A stretch of 64,000 nt of DNA, from the NCBI GenBank assembly GCA_963827065.1, contig CAWGZM010000012.1:274879-338878 (forward strand), read 5' to 3'. This DNA comes from JACVRW01 sp963827065. GTDB lineage: Bacteria; Actinomycetota; Thermoleophilia; Solirubrobacterales; Thermoleophilaceae. A program made the position numbers and the translations under genes. This document shows, piece by piece, positions 42,621-52,322 of the stretch (position 1 is its first letter; each line of letters starts with the position of its first letter). Below the pieces are notes generated by a model. It did no database searches. It was not told where the DNA came from and worked only from the letters and a program-made list of their open reading frames with translations.

Positions 42621-43292
42621 TCACGGGTCCGGCAGGCCCGTCACGAAGTCGACGAACTTCCGTGTGTCGCGGAGCGGACTTCCGTGGCCGAACAGCATGA
42701 CCCGCGGCTCGAGCCCCGCGAGCCTGCGGGCCGAGCGGCGGTTCTCCTCGGGGTCGGCGGCGACGAACCGTGGCGGCTCATGGAGTCCCGGGACGCCGGT
42801 GAGGATGTTCACGTTGTTGATCACGTCGCCGAGGATCAGGATCCCGTCCCCCTCCCGCCAGAACGCGACGTGGCCGGGCGAGTGGCCGGGCACCTCGAGC
42901 ACCGTGAACCCGGCGACCTCATCCCCCTCGTGGAGCACACGATCGACGTTGCGCCCGGGCCCCGGGACGAACCTCGTCACGAGCCGGGTGTAGGGATGGC
43001 TCGACTGGATGTCGCGAAACCTCTGGGGCCGCTCGGCGTAAGGCACTTCCTTCTCCCCCACCGAGTACTCGAGCCCGAGCTTGCCGCAGACCTCGTCCGA
43101 CGATCCCTGGTGGTCGGGATGAGCATGGGTGAGCGCGTGGGCGCGGACGGTCCGGCCGTCCACCTGCTTCAGGATGCGGCGGGCCGAGTGCCTCGTGCCG
43201 GCATCGATCAGCACGTCCTCCGCCAGGTAGACGTTGATCGCATTGGGCGGGAAGCCGCGCAGCTGCCAGACGCCGTCGGCGACCTGCTTCAC
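42621..43292 (-). CDS. MBL-fold metallo-hydrolase
   Basis: A 223-residue metallo-beta-lactamase-fold protein. Zinc motif H-A-H-P-D-H at 56-61, later V-P-G-H-S-P-G-H, L-G-D-V-I-N-N-V and F-G-H-G-S-P-L. The order and length fit glyoxalase-II-like hydrolases acting on thioesters or phosphoesters; the substrate is unknown. GTG 43292. It is immediately downstream of clpX on the same strand (13 bases). Confidence 0.85.
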   Translation of the reverse strand: MKQVADGVWQLRGFPPNAINVYLAEDVLIDAGTRHSARRILKQVDGRTVRAHALTHAHPDHQGSSDEVCGKLGLEYSVGEKEVPYAERPQRFRDIQSSHPYTRLVTRFVPGPGRNVDRVLHEGDEVAGFTVLEVPGHSPGHVAFWREGDGILILGDVINNVNILTGVPGLHEPPRFVAADPEENRRSARRLAGLEPRVMLFGHGSPLRDTRKFVDFVTGLPDP

Positions 43293-43305
43293 GCGGGAGC
43301 TCTCG

Positions 43306-44592
<1,287 letters not shown>

Positions 44593-44656
44593 AGGTCTCT
44601 CCTCAGTCGGCGAGGGTATCAGCGAGGCTTCGCCCAGGTAGATACTCGACGGATGT

Positions 44657-44681
44657 CCGGCTCCCTGCAACTGGGAGCCGG
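44657..44681 (-). terminator. Hairpin between clpP and clpX
   Basis: A perfect 9-bp stem, CCGGCTCCC and GGGAGCCGG, with a 7-nt loop, 12 bases past the clpP stop. No T-run; it may partially terminate or stabilise the clpP mRNA, letting clpX be expressed at another level. Confidence 0.55.
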
Positions 44682-44692
44682 CTTTCGTCGAT

Positions 44693-45277
44693 CTAGTGCT
44701 TGTCGATCACCCTGTCGATGAGGTTGTACTCCGTCGCCTCCTCGGCGGACATGAAGTAATCACGCTCGGTGTCGCGCGTGACCTTCTCGAAGTCCTGGCC
44801 GGTGTGGAGCGCGAGGATCTTGTCGAGCCGCTGGCGCACGTCGATGATCTCGCGCGCGTGGATCTCGATGTCGGTCGCCTGGCCCTGGAAGCCGGAGCTC
44901 ACCTGGTGGATGAGGATCTTCGCGTTGGGCAGCGCCATACGCTTGCCTGCGGCGCCGCCGGCCAGGAGCAGGGCGCCCATCGACATGGCGATGCCGACGC
45001 AGATCGTCTGCACGTCGGGCTTGATGAACTGCATCGTGTCGTAGATCGCGAGCCCGGCGTACACGGATCCGCCCGGCGAGTTGATGTAGAGCGAGATGTC
45101 CTTGTCCGGGTCCTCCGACTCGAGGTGGAGGAGCTGGGCCACGATCAGGTTGGCGATGTCGTCGGTAACTGGCGTGCCGAGAAAGACGATCCGCTCGTTG
45201 AGGAGGCGCGAGTAGATGTCGAAGGCGCGCTCCCCCCGAGACGTCTGCTCGACCACCATTGGAACGAGAGGACTCAT
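44693..45277 (-). CDS. clpP: ClpP, proteolytic subunit
   Basis: A 194-residue serine peptidase of normal length. Catalytic Ser99 (G-I-A-M-S-M-G), His124 (L-I-H-Q-V-S-S-G) and Asp173 (T-E-R-D-Y-F-M-S-A-E-E-A) are in place; I-Y-S-R-L-L-N-E-R-I-V-F-L-G is the usual N-terminal core. It forms the tetradecameric chamber used with ClpX and ClpC. ATG 45277. It lies between a MarR gene (upstream) and clpX (downstream); the regulator pair has split it from tig. Confidence 0.97.
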   Translation of the reverse strand: MSPLVPMVVEQTSRGERAFDIYSRLLNERIVFLGTPVTDDIANLIVAQLLHLESEDPDKDISLYINSPGGSVYAGLAIYDTMQFIKPDVQTICVGIAMSMGALLLAGGAAGKRMALPNAKILIHQVSSGFQGQATDIEIHAREIIDVRQRLDKILALHTGQDFEKVTRDTERDYFMSAEEATEYNLIDRVIDKH

Positions 45278-45321
45278 GGGTGGGCGAGTCTAGCGACGCG
45301 CCTGCCGGCGACTGTCGGCGC

Positions 45322-45762
45322 CTACGGCGCGATGAGCGCGCGCAGTATCCGCTTGAGCTCGGCGCGGTCTCGAGCAGGAATCCCCGCGAGGAACTCCTCC
45401 TCGGCGCGCTCGGCAGCCTTGACGGCTTCCTTCAGCATCCTGCGCCCCTTCGCGGTCGCCTCCAGCGAGTAAGCGCGGCGATCGTCAGGGTCGCGACGCC
45501 GCTCGACCAGCGCGCCTTGCTCGAGCTCGTCTACCACCGCGACCATTGTGGTGCGGTCGACTCCCTGCCGCTCACCGAGGCGCTGCTGGGAAAGAGGGCC
45601 CTCCTCGACCAGCACCGTGAGCGCACCGAACCCCTTGGGGCTCAGGCCGAACGGGGCGAGCGCGGGCCCCGTCACGGCGCGGTGCGCGAGGTGCGCCCGC
45701 CCGACCAGGAAGCCAAGCCTGTCCGACAGGCCTCGCGGTAGATCTTCCCCTCTGCTGATCAT
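45322..45762 (-). CDS. MarR-family regulator
   Basis: A 146-residue winged-helix protein. The DNA-binding core runs from G-L-S-P-K-G-F-G-A-L-T-V-L to G-P-L-S-Q-Q-R-L-G-E-R-Q-G-V-D-R-T-T-M-V-A-V-V-D-E-L-E, and the wing is R-R-D-P-D-D-R-R-A-Y-S-L-E. ATG 45762 is covered by a palindrome. It is divergent from a VOC gene, 49 bases away, and probably represses both genes until a small effector binds. Confidence 0.85.
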   Translation of the reverse strand: MISRGEDLPRGLSDRLGFLVGRAHLAHRAVTGPALAPFGLSPKGFGALTVLVEEGPLSQQRLGERQGVDRTTMVAVVDELEQGALVERRRDPDDRRAYSLEATAKGRRMLKEAVKAAERAEEEFLAGIPARDRAELKRILRALIAP

Positions 45763-45778
45763 CAGCTACACTGATGAT
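45758..45778. promoter_or_regulatory. Palindromic MarR operator
   Basis: ATCATCAG-ctaca-CTGATGAT, perfect 8-bp arms and a 5-nt spacer, covering the marR-like start codon. MarR proteins bind such 20-bp palindromes as dimers; the site could control the divergent VOC gene too. Inferred. Confidence 0.6.
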
Positions 45779-45810
45779 ATTGCCTGTACCCGGATGGAAG
45801 GGACGAACGC

Positions 45811-46188
45811 ATGGCAACAGTGAGCGTGCGCTACATCGTCCAGGACGTCGACGACGCGATCGCCTTCTACCGCGACCTCCTCGGGTTCGACGTTGAGATG
45901 CATCCCGCCCCCGCCTTCGCAATGCTCTCCCGCGGCGACCTGCGGTTGCTGCTGAACACCCCCCGTGGCGGCGGCGGTGCCGGCGTACCGATGCCCGACG
46001 GACGCGAACCGGAGCCCGGTGGCTGGAACCGAATTCAGCTGGCGGTCGACGACCTCGAGCGAGACGTCGAGAGCCTGCGCAGCTCGGGAGCGCAGTTCCG
46101 AAACGAGATCGTCAGCGGTGCGGGCGGGAAGCAGATCCTGCTCGACGACCCCTCGGGCAACCCGATCGAGCTGTTCCAGCCGCACTGA
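45811..46188 (+). CDS. VOC-superfamily protein controlled by divergent MarR
   Basis: A 125-residue single VOC domain. It opens V-S-V-R-Y-I-V-Q-D-V-D-D-A-I-A-F-Y-R-D-L-L-G-F and ends L-D-D-P-S-G-N-P-I-E-L-F-Q-P-H. GGAAGGGA lies 8 bases before ATG 45811. The partner gene is a divergent MarR regulator with a palindrome at its start, so induction by a toxic small molecule is plausible. The activity is unknown. Confidence 0.8.
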   Translation: MATVSVRYIVQDVDDAIAFYRDLLGFDVEMHPAPAFAMLSRGDLRLLLNTPRGGGGAGVPMPDGREPEPGGWNRIQLAVDDLERDVESLRSSGAQFRNEIVSGAGGKQILLDDPSGNPIELFQPH

Positions 46189-46197
46189 CGCGCGCGG

Positions 46198-47601
46198 CTA
46201 GGAGCCGGGCGTCCAGATCTGGCCGGCGCCCGCGCCCTCTTCCTCGCCCTTCTCGGGCGTCCAGAGGACCTCGCGGGCTGCTGCCTGCTCGAGGGGGATC
46301 GGCTTGGCGTTGTCGACCACGAGGTCGACCGCCTTGCGCATCGCGATGTCCTCGCGCAGAGCCTCGTCGGCACCCTGGGAGCGGGCGCGCTTCAGGGCGC
46401 GCTTCAGCTGCTTCTCGGAGGCGTCGGGCGGCGCGGCGGCGCGCAGGGCCTCGTTCAGCTCGTCGTCCGTGACCTCGATGCCCTCGGCGTCGACGATCGC
46501 CGCGAGCACGGCCTCGCGCTTCAGCGCGAGCTCGGCGTCCGCCTCGGACTCGACGACGAGCTCCTCCTCCGTCTTGCCGGTCAGCTCGAGGTAGCGGGCC
46601 GGGTCGACGCCCTGGGCGGCAAGCCGTCGCGAGGTCCGGTGCCACATCTCGTGCGCCTTCGAGTGGACGAGCTCGTGCGGGATCTCGATCGTCGAGGCGT
46701 CCACGACGGCGTCGACGGCGGCCTCGCGGAACTCACCCTCGATGGCGCGCTCCTCGGCCTGCTTGATGCGCTCCTCGATCTCGGCGCGCAGCTCGTCCAA
46801 CGAGTCGTAGCCGCCGGCCTCGACGGCGAAGTCGTCGTCCAGCTCGGGCAGCTGCTTCTTCTTGACCTCCTTGACGTCGACGGAGAAGACGGCGTCCTTC
46901 CCCGCCAGGTGCTCGGCCTGGTAGTCCTCGGGGAAGGTGACGCTCACCTCGCGCTGCTCGCCGGCGCTGGCGCCGCGCAGCTGCTCCTCGAAGCCCGGGA
47001 TGAGGCGGCCGGCGCCGAGCTCGGCCACGTGGCCGCGCGCCTCGCCGCCCGCGAACTCCTCGCCGTCGATGCGGCCGACGAAGTCCATGACGACGAAGTC
47101 GCCGTCGGCGGCCTCGCGCTCGACGGTCTCAAGGGAGGCGACCGACTCGCGCATGCGCTCGAGCTCAGCCTGGACCTCGTCCGGGCTCGCGTCCGGCTCG
47201 CGGCGCCCCACTTCGACGCCCCGGTAGTCGCCGAGACGCGCCGGCGGGACGACGCCGACCTCGAACGAGAACGCGAGCGGCGAGCCCTTCTCGGGCAGGT
47301 CCGTGAGGTCGATCTGCGGGTCGCCGACCGTGGCGATGCCCGCATCGTGGATCGCCTCCTCGTACCACCCGGGCAGCCCGCGGCGTACGGCCTCGTCGAG
47401 AACCGCTTCGCGGCCGACCTGGCGGATGACTACCTGTGCGGGGACCTTGCCGCTGCGGAAGCCGGGCACGCGCATGTCCCGGCCGATCTCGGCGGCCGCG
47501 GTCTCCATCTCGCGCTCGAGCGCGCCGCTCTCGACCTCGACGTCCACCCGCACGCGCGAGTCGCCGAGGTCGGTGGTCTTGGTGCTTACGGCGGTGGCCA
47601 T
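46198..47601 (-). CDS. tig: Trigger factor (ribosome-associated chaperone/PPIase)
   Basis: A 467-residue trigger factor. The ribosome-binding domain with the V-P-G-F-R-S-G-K-V-P loop (about 50-60; consensus G-F-R-x-G-K-x-P), an FKBP-type PPIase region (A-D-G-D-F-V-V-M-D-F-V-G, then G-R-L-I-P-G-F-E-E-Q-L-R-G), and a long helical C-terminal arm are present. The C-terminus carries an extra about 30-residue acidic/Gly tail. It folds nascent chains at the ribosome exit. ATG 47601 gives M-A-T-A-V-S-T-K. Confidence 0.95.
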   Translation of the reverse strand: MATAVSTKTTDLGDSRVRVDVEVESGALEREMETAAAEIGRDMRVPGFRSGKVPAQVVIRQVGREAVLDEAVRRGLPGWYEEAIHDAGIATVGDPQIDLTDLPEKGSPLAFSFEVGVVPPARLGDYRGVEVGRREPDASPDEVQAELERMRESVASLETVEREAADGDFVVMDFVGRIDGEEFAGGEARGHVAELGAGRLIPGFEEQLRGASAGEQREVSVTFPEDYQAEHLAGKDAVFSVDVKEVKKKQLPELDDDFAVEAGGYDSLDELRAEIEERIKQAEERAIEGEFREAAVDAVVDASTIEIPHELVHSKAHEMWHRTSRRLAAQGVDPARYLELTGKTEEELVVESEADAELALKREAVLAAIVDAEGIEVTDDELNEALRAAAPPDASEKQLKRALKRARSQGADEALREDIAMRKAVDLVVDNAKPIPLEQAAAREVLWTPEKGEEEGAGAGQIWTPGS

Positions 47602-47649
47602 GAAACCGATCACGATAGTGACCGAGCCGCCCTTGTTAGCTTGCCGTTC

Positions 47650-47796
47650 GTGCCGCCCCTGAGACGCGACCCCGAGGAGCGTGTCCAGGCTTGGCTCGTG
47701 ACCGGCCCGCTCGGCCATCTGTGGAGCGTCCTCGCGGACATCACCGTGCTGTTCGCGCGCTACGGGCTGTCGCGCATCAGGCGAAGAAGCGCCTAG
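47650..47796 (+). CDS. 48-residue small protein divergent from tig
   Basis: GTG 47650 to TAG 47796. The protein begins M-P-P-L-R-R-D-P-E-E-R-V-Q-A-W-L-V-T-G-P-L-G-H, then an amphipathic/hydrophobic helix (W-S-V-L-A-D-I-T-V-L-F-A-R-Y) and a basic end. Composition and codon usage are those of real genes, and the 190-base gap between tig and the amidase gene would otherwise be empty. Its stop overlaps the convergent gene by 4 nt. The function is unknown; it may bind the membrane. Confidence 0.55.
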   Translation: MPPLRRDPEERVQAWLVTGPLGHLWSVLADITVLFARYGLSRIRRRSA

Positions 47797-49067
47797 CGCA
47801 GGCTCGGCGCCGCGGGCATCGCCCGCAGCAGCCGCCGGTACGAGTCCATCACGGGCTTGGGAAAGTCGCCGTGCGTCTGGCTCCGCAGGCGCGCCACGCG
47901 CTCGCGGTGGTACGGGCTCGAGCGGTTCTCGTTGTGGCCGATCACGTTCTTCGTCGCGATCCCGTAGCGGCCCTGCAGCATCCGCGTGAGCCGCAGCGAG
48001 GCGGCCCGCTGGCGCGCGTTGCCCATCACCTGCGCGTCGCTCTGGCCGACGTGCTCGATCCCGATTGCCGTGTAGTTCAGCCCGACGGTGTGGCGGCACA
48101 TGATGCGCGGCGGCACGAGCTCGTAGGCCGTACCGTCGCGATCGATCACGTAGTGAGAGCAGACCCCAGGCAGCTCTCCAAGCTCGGGGTCCGGCTGGTT
48201 GACCGAGAAGTAGTTGAAGACGGGCGCGAAGCTGTCCGTGACCGTGTAGTGCTGAACGATCACCTTGGGGTCGCTGAGGCGGTAGTCGTCGATCCCGTAG
48301 TGGCGCTGTGCGTAGTCCGCCATCTGCGCGCGCCGCTCCGGGCCGTACGGGATCGGCATGCGGGTCACGCGCGCGGGCGCGATGGCGCGCGCGAGCGTGA
48401 GCACCGTGCGCGCATGACTGCGGACGTTCGCCGTGTCGAGGCGGCCGCCCGGGAGCTCGACGACGAACGCTGTGTCGCCCTCGAAGCTGCTGTTCTGCCA
48501 GGAGCTGACGGTGCCGTTGTAGTCAGGCAGGCTCCGGCGGGGCAGCCCGGACCCGCGCGCGTAGAGCCGCTCGAGCGCCGGGTCCCCCTCGGCGGTGACC
48601 ACCATGCGAAGCGCCTGGTGGTACCAGAGCGTCACGCGCGGCCGCTCTCGCTCGATGAAGCGCTGCAGCACCTGCGTCTCGGGCTCGGACGCCGGCCCCG
48701 GCCCGGACTCATAGACGCCGTCCTGCGGCTGCCAGCGATACGGGAAGTTGCGGTTGAGATCGACTCCACGGGCGTTGTGCCGAGAGCCGGCCGCGCTCCC
48801 GTCCGGGTTCGCGTCGTCGATGATCCACAGCGCGGTGCCGCTCGGCGGCCGCACGCGCCGCAGGCGGCGGGTGATCGCCCGGCCCGCCGGCTCGTTGCCG
48901 TGAATCGAGCCGACGACGAGGACCTTCGTCCGCGCCCGCCGGCTGCCGACCAGCTCGGCGCGGATCGGCCGCCCCTCGGCGGACGTGCCGATCGTCTCGG
49001 TAGAGGCCGGCAGCGCCGGGGCAGGCGCGAGCGCGGCCACGCTTGCGAAGAAGGCGGCTAGCAGCAC
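47793..49067 (-). CDS. Two-domain cell-wall hydrolase: M14 carboxypeptidase plus amidase_2/PGRP-like
   Basis: A 424-residue exported protein. After a signal peptide (about 1-21), an M14 zinc-peptidase domain follows: His56 and Glu59 (S-I-H-G-N-E-P), the N-R-N-F-P substrate motif at 105-109, His150 as third zinc ligand, and catalytic Glu204. From about 255 comes an N-acetylmuramoyl-L-alanine amidase_2 domain: V-Q-H-Y-T-V-T (His273), S-H-Y-V-I-D-R-D-G-T, C-R-H-T-V-G, G-I-E-H-V-G and G-H-N-E-N-R at 377-382. It could trim the stem peptide and remove it from glycan. GTG 49067. Confidence 0.85.
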   Translation of the reverse strand: MLLAAFFASVAALAPAPALPASTETIGTSAEGRPIRAELVGSRRARTKVLVVGSIHGNEPAGRAITRRLRRVRPPSGTALWIIDDANPDGSAAGSRHNARGVDLNRNFPYRWQPQDGVYESGPGPASEPETQVLQRFIERERPRVTLWYHQALRMVVTAEGDPALERLYARGSGLPRRSLPDYNGTVSSWQNSSFEGDTAFVVELPGGRLDTANVRSHARTVLTLARAIAPARVTRMPIPYGPERRAQMADYAQRHYGIDDYRLSDPKVIVQHYTVTDSFAPVFNYFSVNQPDPELGELPGVCSHYVIDRDGTAYELVPPRIMCRHTVGLNYTAIGIEHVGQSDAQVMGNARQRAASLRLTRMLQGRYGIATKNVIGHNENRSSPYHRERVARLRSQTHGDFPKPVMDSYRRLLRAMPAAPSLR

Positions 49068-49113
49068 TGCTCACGAGTATTACGGGCGCGACCTCAGCTA
49101 GGGTCCCGCGCGG

Positions 49114-49788
49114 ATGGAAGGGCTCTGGATCTGGCTGATCTGCGCGGGTGTGCCGCTGCTCTTCGGACTCTGGGCGCAGATGCGCGTCAAGTCGACCTTC
49201 AACCGCTACAGCCAGGTGCCGACGCGCAACGGGGTGACCGGCGCGCAGGCCGCCGAGGCGGTGATCCGCTACTCCGGGCTCGACGGCGTAACGGTGCGGC
49301 CGATTCCCGGTCACCTCACCGATCACTACGACCCACGCTCCCGGACGCTCAACCTCTCCGAGAGCGTCGGGCAGGCCGCGACGGTGGCTGCCCTCGGCGT
49401 CGCCGCGCACGAGGCGGGTCACGCGATCCAGGATGCGCGCAACTACAGGCCGATGCGCATCCGCCAGACGGTCCTGCCGGCGGCGCAGTTCGGCCAGTCG
49501 CTCTGGTTCCTGCCGGTGCTGATCGGCCTGATCGTGGGAGTCACCGGCCTCGTCACGGTCGGGCTCGTCCTGTTCTCAGCGGTGGTCCTCTTCCAGCTCG
49601 TGACCCTGCCCGTCGAGTTCGACGCCTCGAAGCGCGCGCTCGTCGCAGTCGAGTCCCAGAATCTGCTCGCCGCCGACGAGGTCGACGGCGCGCGTGCGGT
49701 GCTGCGGGCGGCCGCGCTCACCTATGTCGCCGGCTTCGTGGCGTCGCTCGGGCAGCTCATCTACTTCTTCCTGATCTCCAGGCGTTGA
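49114..49788 (+). CDS. Membrane-bound zinc metalloprotease (YugP-like)
   Basis: A 224-residue membrane protein with one N-terminal helix, a soluble zinc-protease part with H-E-A-G-H (His99, Glu100, His103), and two or three C-terminal helices (L-P-V-L-I-G-L-I-V-G-V-T-G-L-V, F-S-A-V-V-L-F-Q-L-V-T-L-P). N-L-S-E-S-V-G and L-P-V-E-F-D-A-S-K-R are motifs of the Zn_peptidase_2 (YugP) family. Substrates are unknown. Its stop is 1 base before the RNase D start, so the two are co-transcribed. Confidence 0.9.
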   Translation: MEGLWIWLICAGVPLLFGLWAQMRVKSTFNRYSQVPTRNGVTGAQAAEAVIRYSGLDGVTVRPIPGHLTDHYDPRSRTLNLSESVGQAATVAALGVAAHEAGHAIQDARNYRPMRIRQTVLPAAQFGQSLWFLPVLIGLIVGVTGLVTVGLVLFSAVVLFQLVTLPVEFDASKRALVAVESQNLLAADEVDGARAVLRAAALTYVAGFVASLGQLIYFFLISRR

Positions 49789-49789
49789 C

Positions 49790-50947
49790 GTGATCTCCGA
49801 GCTTGCCGAGCGCGCAGTCGCGGGCGGGCGGCTCGCCATCGACACTGAGTTCGTCTCCGAGCGGCGCTACCAGGCGCTCCTTTGCCTCGCGCAGGTCGCG
49901 GTGCCCGACCCGGACGCCCCCGGCGGCGTGCGGACCGAGGTGCTCGACCCGATCGAGCACGAGCTCGACCCCGAGCCGCTCGCGCAAGTGCTCGCCGACC
50001 CGGCGATCGAGATTGTGGTGCACGCCGGTCGTCAGGACGTGGGGATCCTGAGGCGCAGCTGGAACACAGACGTCACGAACGTGTTCGACACGCAGATCGC
50101 GGCGGGCTTCCTCGGTTTCGGCAACCAGGAGGGATACGAGTCGCTCGTCCGCAAGGTGCTGCGCGTCAAGCTCAAGGGAAGCGAGGGCTTCACGCGCTGG
50201 GACCGGCGACCGCTCAGCCCCCAGCAGCTCGAGTACGCGGCCGATGACGCCCGCCTCCTGCTGGAGCTCGGCACGGAGCTGGAGCGGCTGCTCGACGAGC
50301 GCGGCCGGCTCGCCTGGGCGCGCGAGGAGTCGCAGCTGGTGGCGGAGTCGACCGACGAGCGCAGCGCAGGGCGCGCCTACGAGCGGCTGCCCCGCCTCGG
50401 CCGCCTCTCCGACAGCGGCCGTGCCGTGGCGCGTGAGCTCGCCGAGTGGCGCGAGGAGACCGCCCGCGCGGCGGACCGGCCGCCCAGCACGGTGATCCCG
50501 GACCAGGCCCTGATGGAGATCGCGCGCCGCGCGCCGCGCGACCGCCACGCACTCGAGCAGATCCGCGGCCTGCCGCCGCAGACCTTCCACCGCCGCGGCG
50601 ACGACCTGCTGCGGGCGATCGCGCGTGGGCGCGAGCGCACGGCTCCACCGCCGCCTCCGGAGGCGCCGCCACGCGACTCGTCGGATGCGCCGGTCGTCTC
50701 GCTCGCCCAGGCGCTCGTGCGTCACCGTTCGAGCGAGACGGGCGTGGCGGTCGAGCTCATCGCCACTCAGGCCGAGCTCGCCGCGCTGATGTCGGCGCTT
50801 CGCCGCGGCGAGAACGGCGAGGGCCTGCGCGTGACCAGGGGCTGGCGGCGCGAGCTCATCGGCGACGAGCTGCGCGAGCTGGCGGCGGGGCGGCGCAGCC
50901 TGAGCGTGGCCGAGAACGGCCGGCTCGAGGTCAAGCCGATCGGCTGA
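49790..50947 (+). CDS. rnd: Ribonuclease D (DEDD exonuclease with HRDC)
   Basis: A 385-residue 3'-5' exoribonuclease. DEDDy motifs: A-I-D-T-E-F-V-S-E-R-R (Asp, Glu), V-V-H-A-G-R-Q-D (Asp), Y-A-A-D-D-A-R-L-L-L (Tyr, Asp). An HRDC region follows (P-D-Q-A-L-M-E-I-A-R-R-A-P, about residue 235). The C-terminal extension (about 300-385) is an additional charged helical region, also seen in actinobacterial homologues. It trims tRNA and other stable RNA. GTG start; the 3' end overlaps the amidase gene by 17 nt tail-to-tail. Confidence 0.9.
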   Translation: MISELAERAVAGGRLAIDTEFVSERRYQALLCLAQVAVPDPDAPGGVRTEVLDPIEHELDPEPLAQVLADPAIEIVVHAGRQDVGILRRSWNTDVTNVFDTQIAAGFLGFGNQEGYESLVRKVLRVKLKGSEGFTRWDRRPLSPQQLEYAADDARLLLELGTELERLLDERGRLAWAREESQLVAESTDERSAGRAYERLPRLGRLSDSGRAVARELAEWREETARAADRPPSTVIPDQALMEIARRAPRDRHALEQIRGLPPQTFHRRGDDLLRAIARGRERTAPPPPPEAPPRDSSDAPVVSLAQALVRHRSSETGVAVELIATQAELAALMSALRRGENGEGLRVTRGWRRELIGDELRELAAGRRSLSVAENGRLEVKPIG

Positions 50948-52322
50948 GCGCGCTGCGCGGCGACTCCGCCGGATCGAGTGCGCCGCCGAGCGCCTTCTCG
51001 AGCTCGGCGGCGACGGCCAGCACGTCCAGATCGCGTCCACGGGCGGCCATCACCTGCACGGCGAGCGGCAGGCCGTCCTCGTCGCGGCCGGCCGGCACGC
51101 TCGCGGAGGGCAGGCCGAGCGCGTTCGCATATGTGCACAGCGTGAGCTTCCCGCCGGGACGCGGCGGCTCGTCGTCGATCGTGACGATCCCCTCCGCGGC
51201 GAGCGGCGCGCTCACCGGCACCGTCGGGCAGAGGGCGACCGGGTGGCGCTCGAACCACTCCGCCGCCCGTGCCTCGATCTCGCCAAGCTCGCGCCCGGCC
51301 TCGGCGTAGGGGCGCATGCCAGGGCTGAAGCCCCGAACCCTCTCGAAGGCCTCGCGCCCGTAGCGGGACAGCTCCTCCTCACGGCCCGCCACGAGCGGCG
51401 GCATGTAGAGGGCCAGCTCGCTGCCGAGCATCAGGTCGTAGGCGCCGCGGACCTCAGCCATGCCGGGCGGTGCGGCTGCGACCACTTCGCGGCCCTCAGC
51501 GGCGAGGGCATCGGCGGCGCACCGCACCGCCGCCCGGCATGAGCTCGCGACCGCCTGGAGCCCGTCGTCCTCGTACATCGCGACCGGCAGGCGCGCGGGT
51601 CGGGCCGGCGCCGGATCGGCGATCGCGACCGCGCGCAGGCCGAGCTCGAGGTCGACGACGTTGCGCGCGAGCGGTCCGACGGACGCGAACGTCCGGAACG
51701 CAGGCAGCGAGCTGGGGCCCGCGTGCCCGGCGCTCGAAACGAGGCCGCGGCTCGACTTCATGCCAAAGACGCCGCACCAAGCGGCCGGCTGGCGGATCGA
51801 GCTGCCGAGGTCGGACCCGAGCCCGAGTGGGCTCAGCCCAGCCGCGACGGCCGCGGCCTCACCGCCCGACGACCCGCCGGGCGTGCGCTCCGGGTCATGC
51901 GGGTTGCGGGTGCGGCCGTAGACGCGGTTGTCGCTGTCGTAGAAGCAGCAGAACTCCGAGAGGTTGGACGTTCCGAGCACGATCGCGCCGGCGGCACGAA
52001 GCCCGCGCACGGCCGCCGCGTCGCGCGTACCGATCCGGTCCGCCTCGAGCAGCGAGCCGTTCGTGAACGGAAGGCCCTCCAGCTCGAGCGCCTCCTTGAC
52101 CGTCACCGGCACCCCGTGCAGCGGGCCGATCTCCGTGCCGCCGGCGAGTGCCCGCTCCGCGGCGCGGGCCTCCTCACGCGCCTCGTCGAAGCGGTGCACG
52201 ACCACGGCGTTCAGCTGTGGGTCGTGGCGCTCGATCATCGCGATCTGCTCGTCGATGACCTCTACCGGGCTGCGCTCGCCGCGCCGGATCGCCTCTGCCA
52301 GCTCCGCCGCGCCGGCGGTCAC
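50931..52322 (-). CDS. Amidase signature family protein
   Basis: A 463-residue amidase. The catalytic triad of the signature family is visible as Lys76 (T-V-K-E-A-L), Ser152 (G-G-S-S-G-G) and Ser175 (D-L-G-S-S-I-R). It hydrolyses an amide, for instance of aryl or aliphatic acids; a GatA role is unlikely as gatB and gatC are absent. GTG 52322 overlaps the upstream gene stop (GTGA), coupling it to an uncharacterised gene. Confidence 0.88.
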   Translation of the reverse strand: MTAGAAELAEAIRRGERSPVEVIDEQIAMIERHDPQLNAVVVHRFDEAREEARAAERALAGGTEIGPLHGVPVTVKEALELEGLPFTNGSLLEADRIGTRDAAAVRGLRAAGAIVLGTSNLSEFCCFYDSDNRVYGRTRNPHDPERTPGGSSGGEAAAVAAGLSPLGLGSDLGSSIRQPAAWCGVFGMKSSRGLVSSAGHAGPSSLPAFRTFASVGPLARNVVDLELGLRAVAIADPAPARPARLPVAMYEDDGLQAVASSCRAAVRCAADALAAEGREVVAAAPPGMAEVRGAYDLMLGSELALYMPPLVAGREEELSRYGREAFERVRGFSPGMRPYAEAGRELGEIEARAAEWFERHPVALCPTVPVSAPLAAEGIVTIDDEPPRPGGKLTLCTYANALGLPSASVPAGRDEDGLPLAVQVMAARGRDLDVLAVAAELEKALGGALDPAESPRSALSRSA

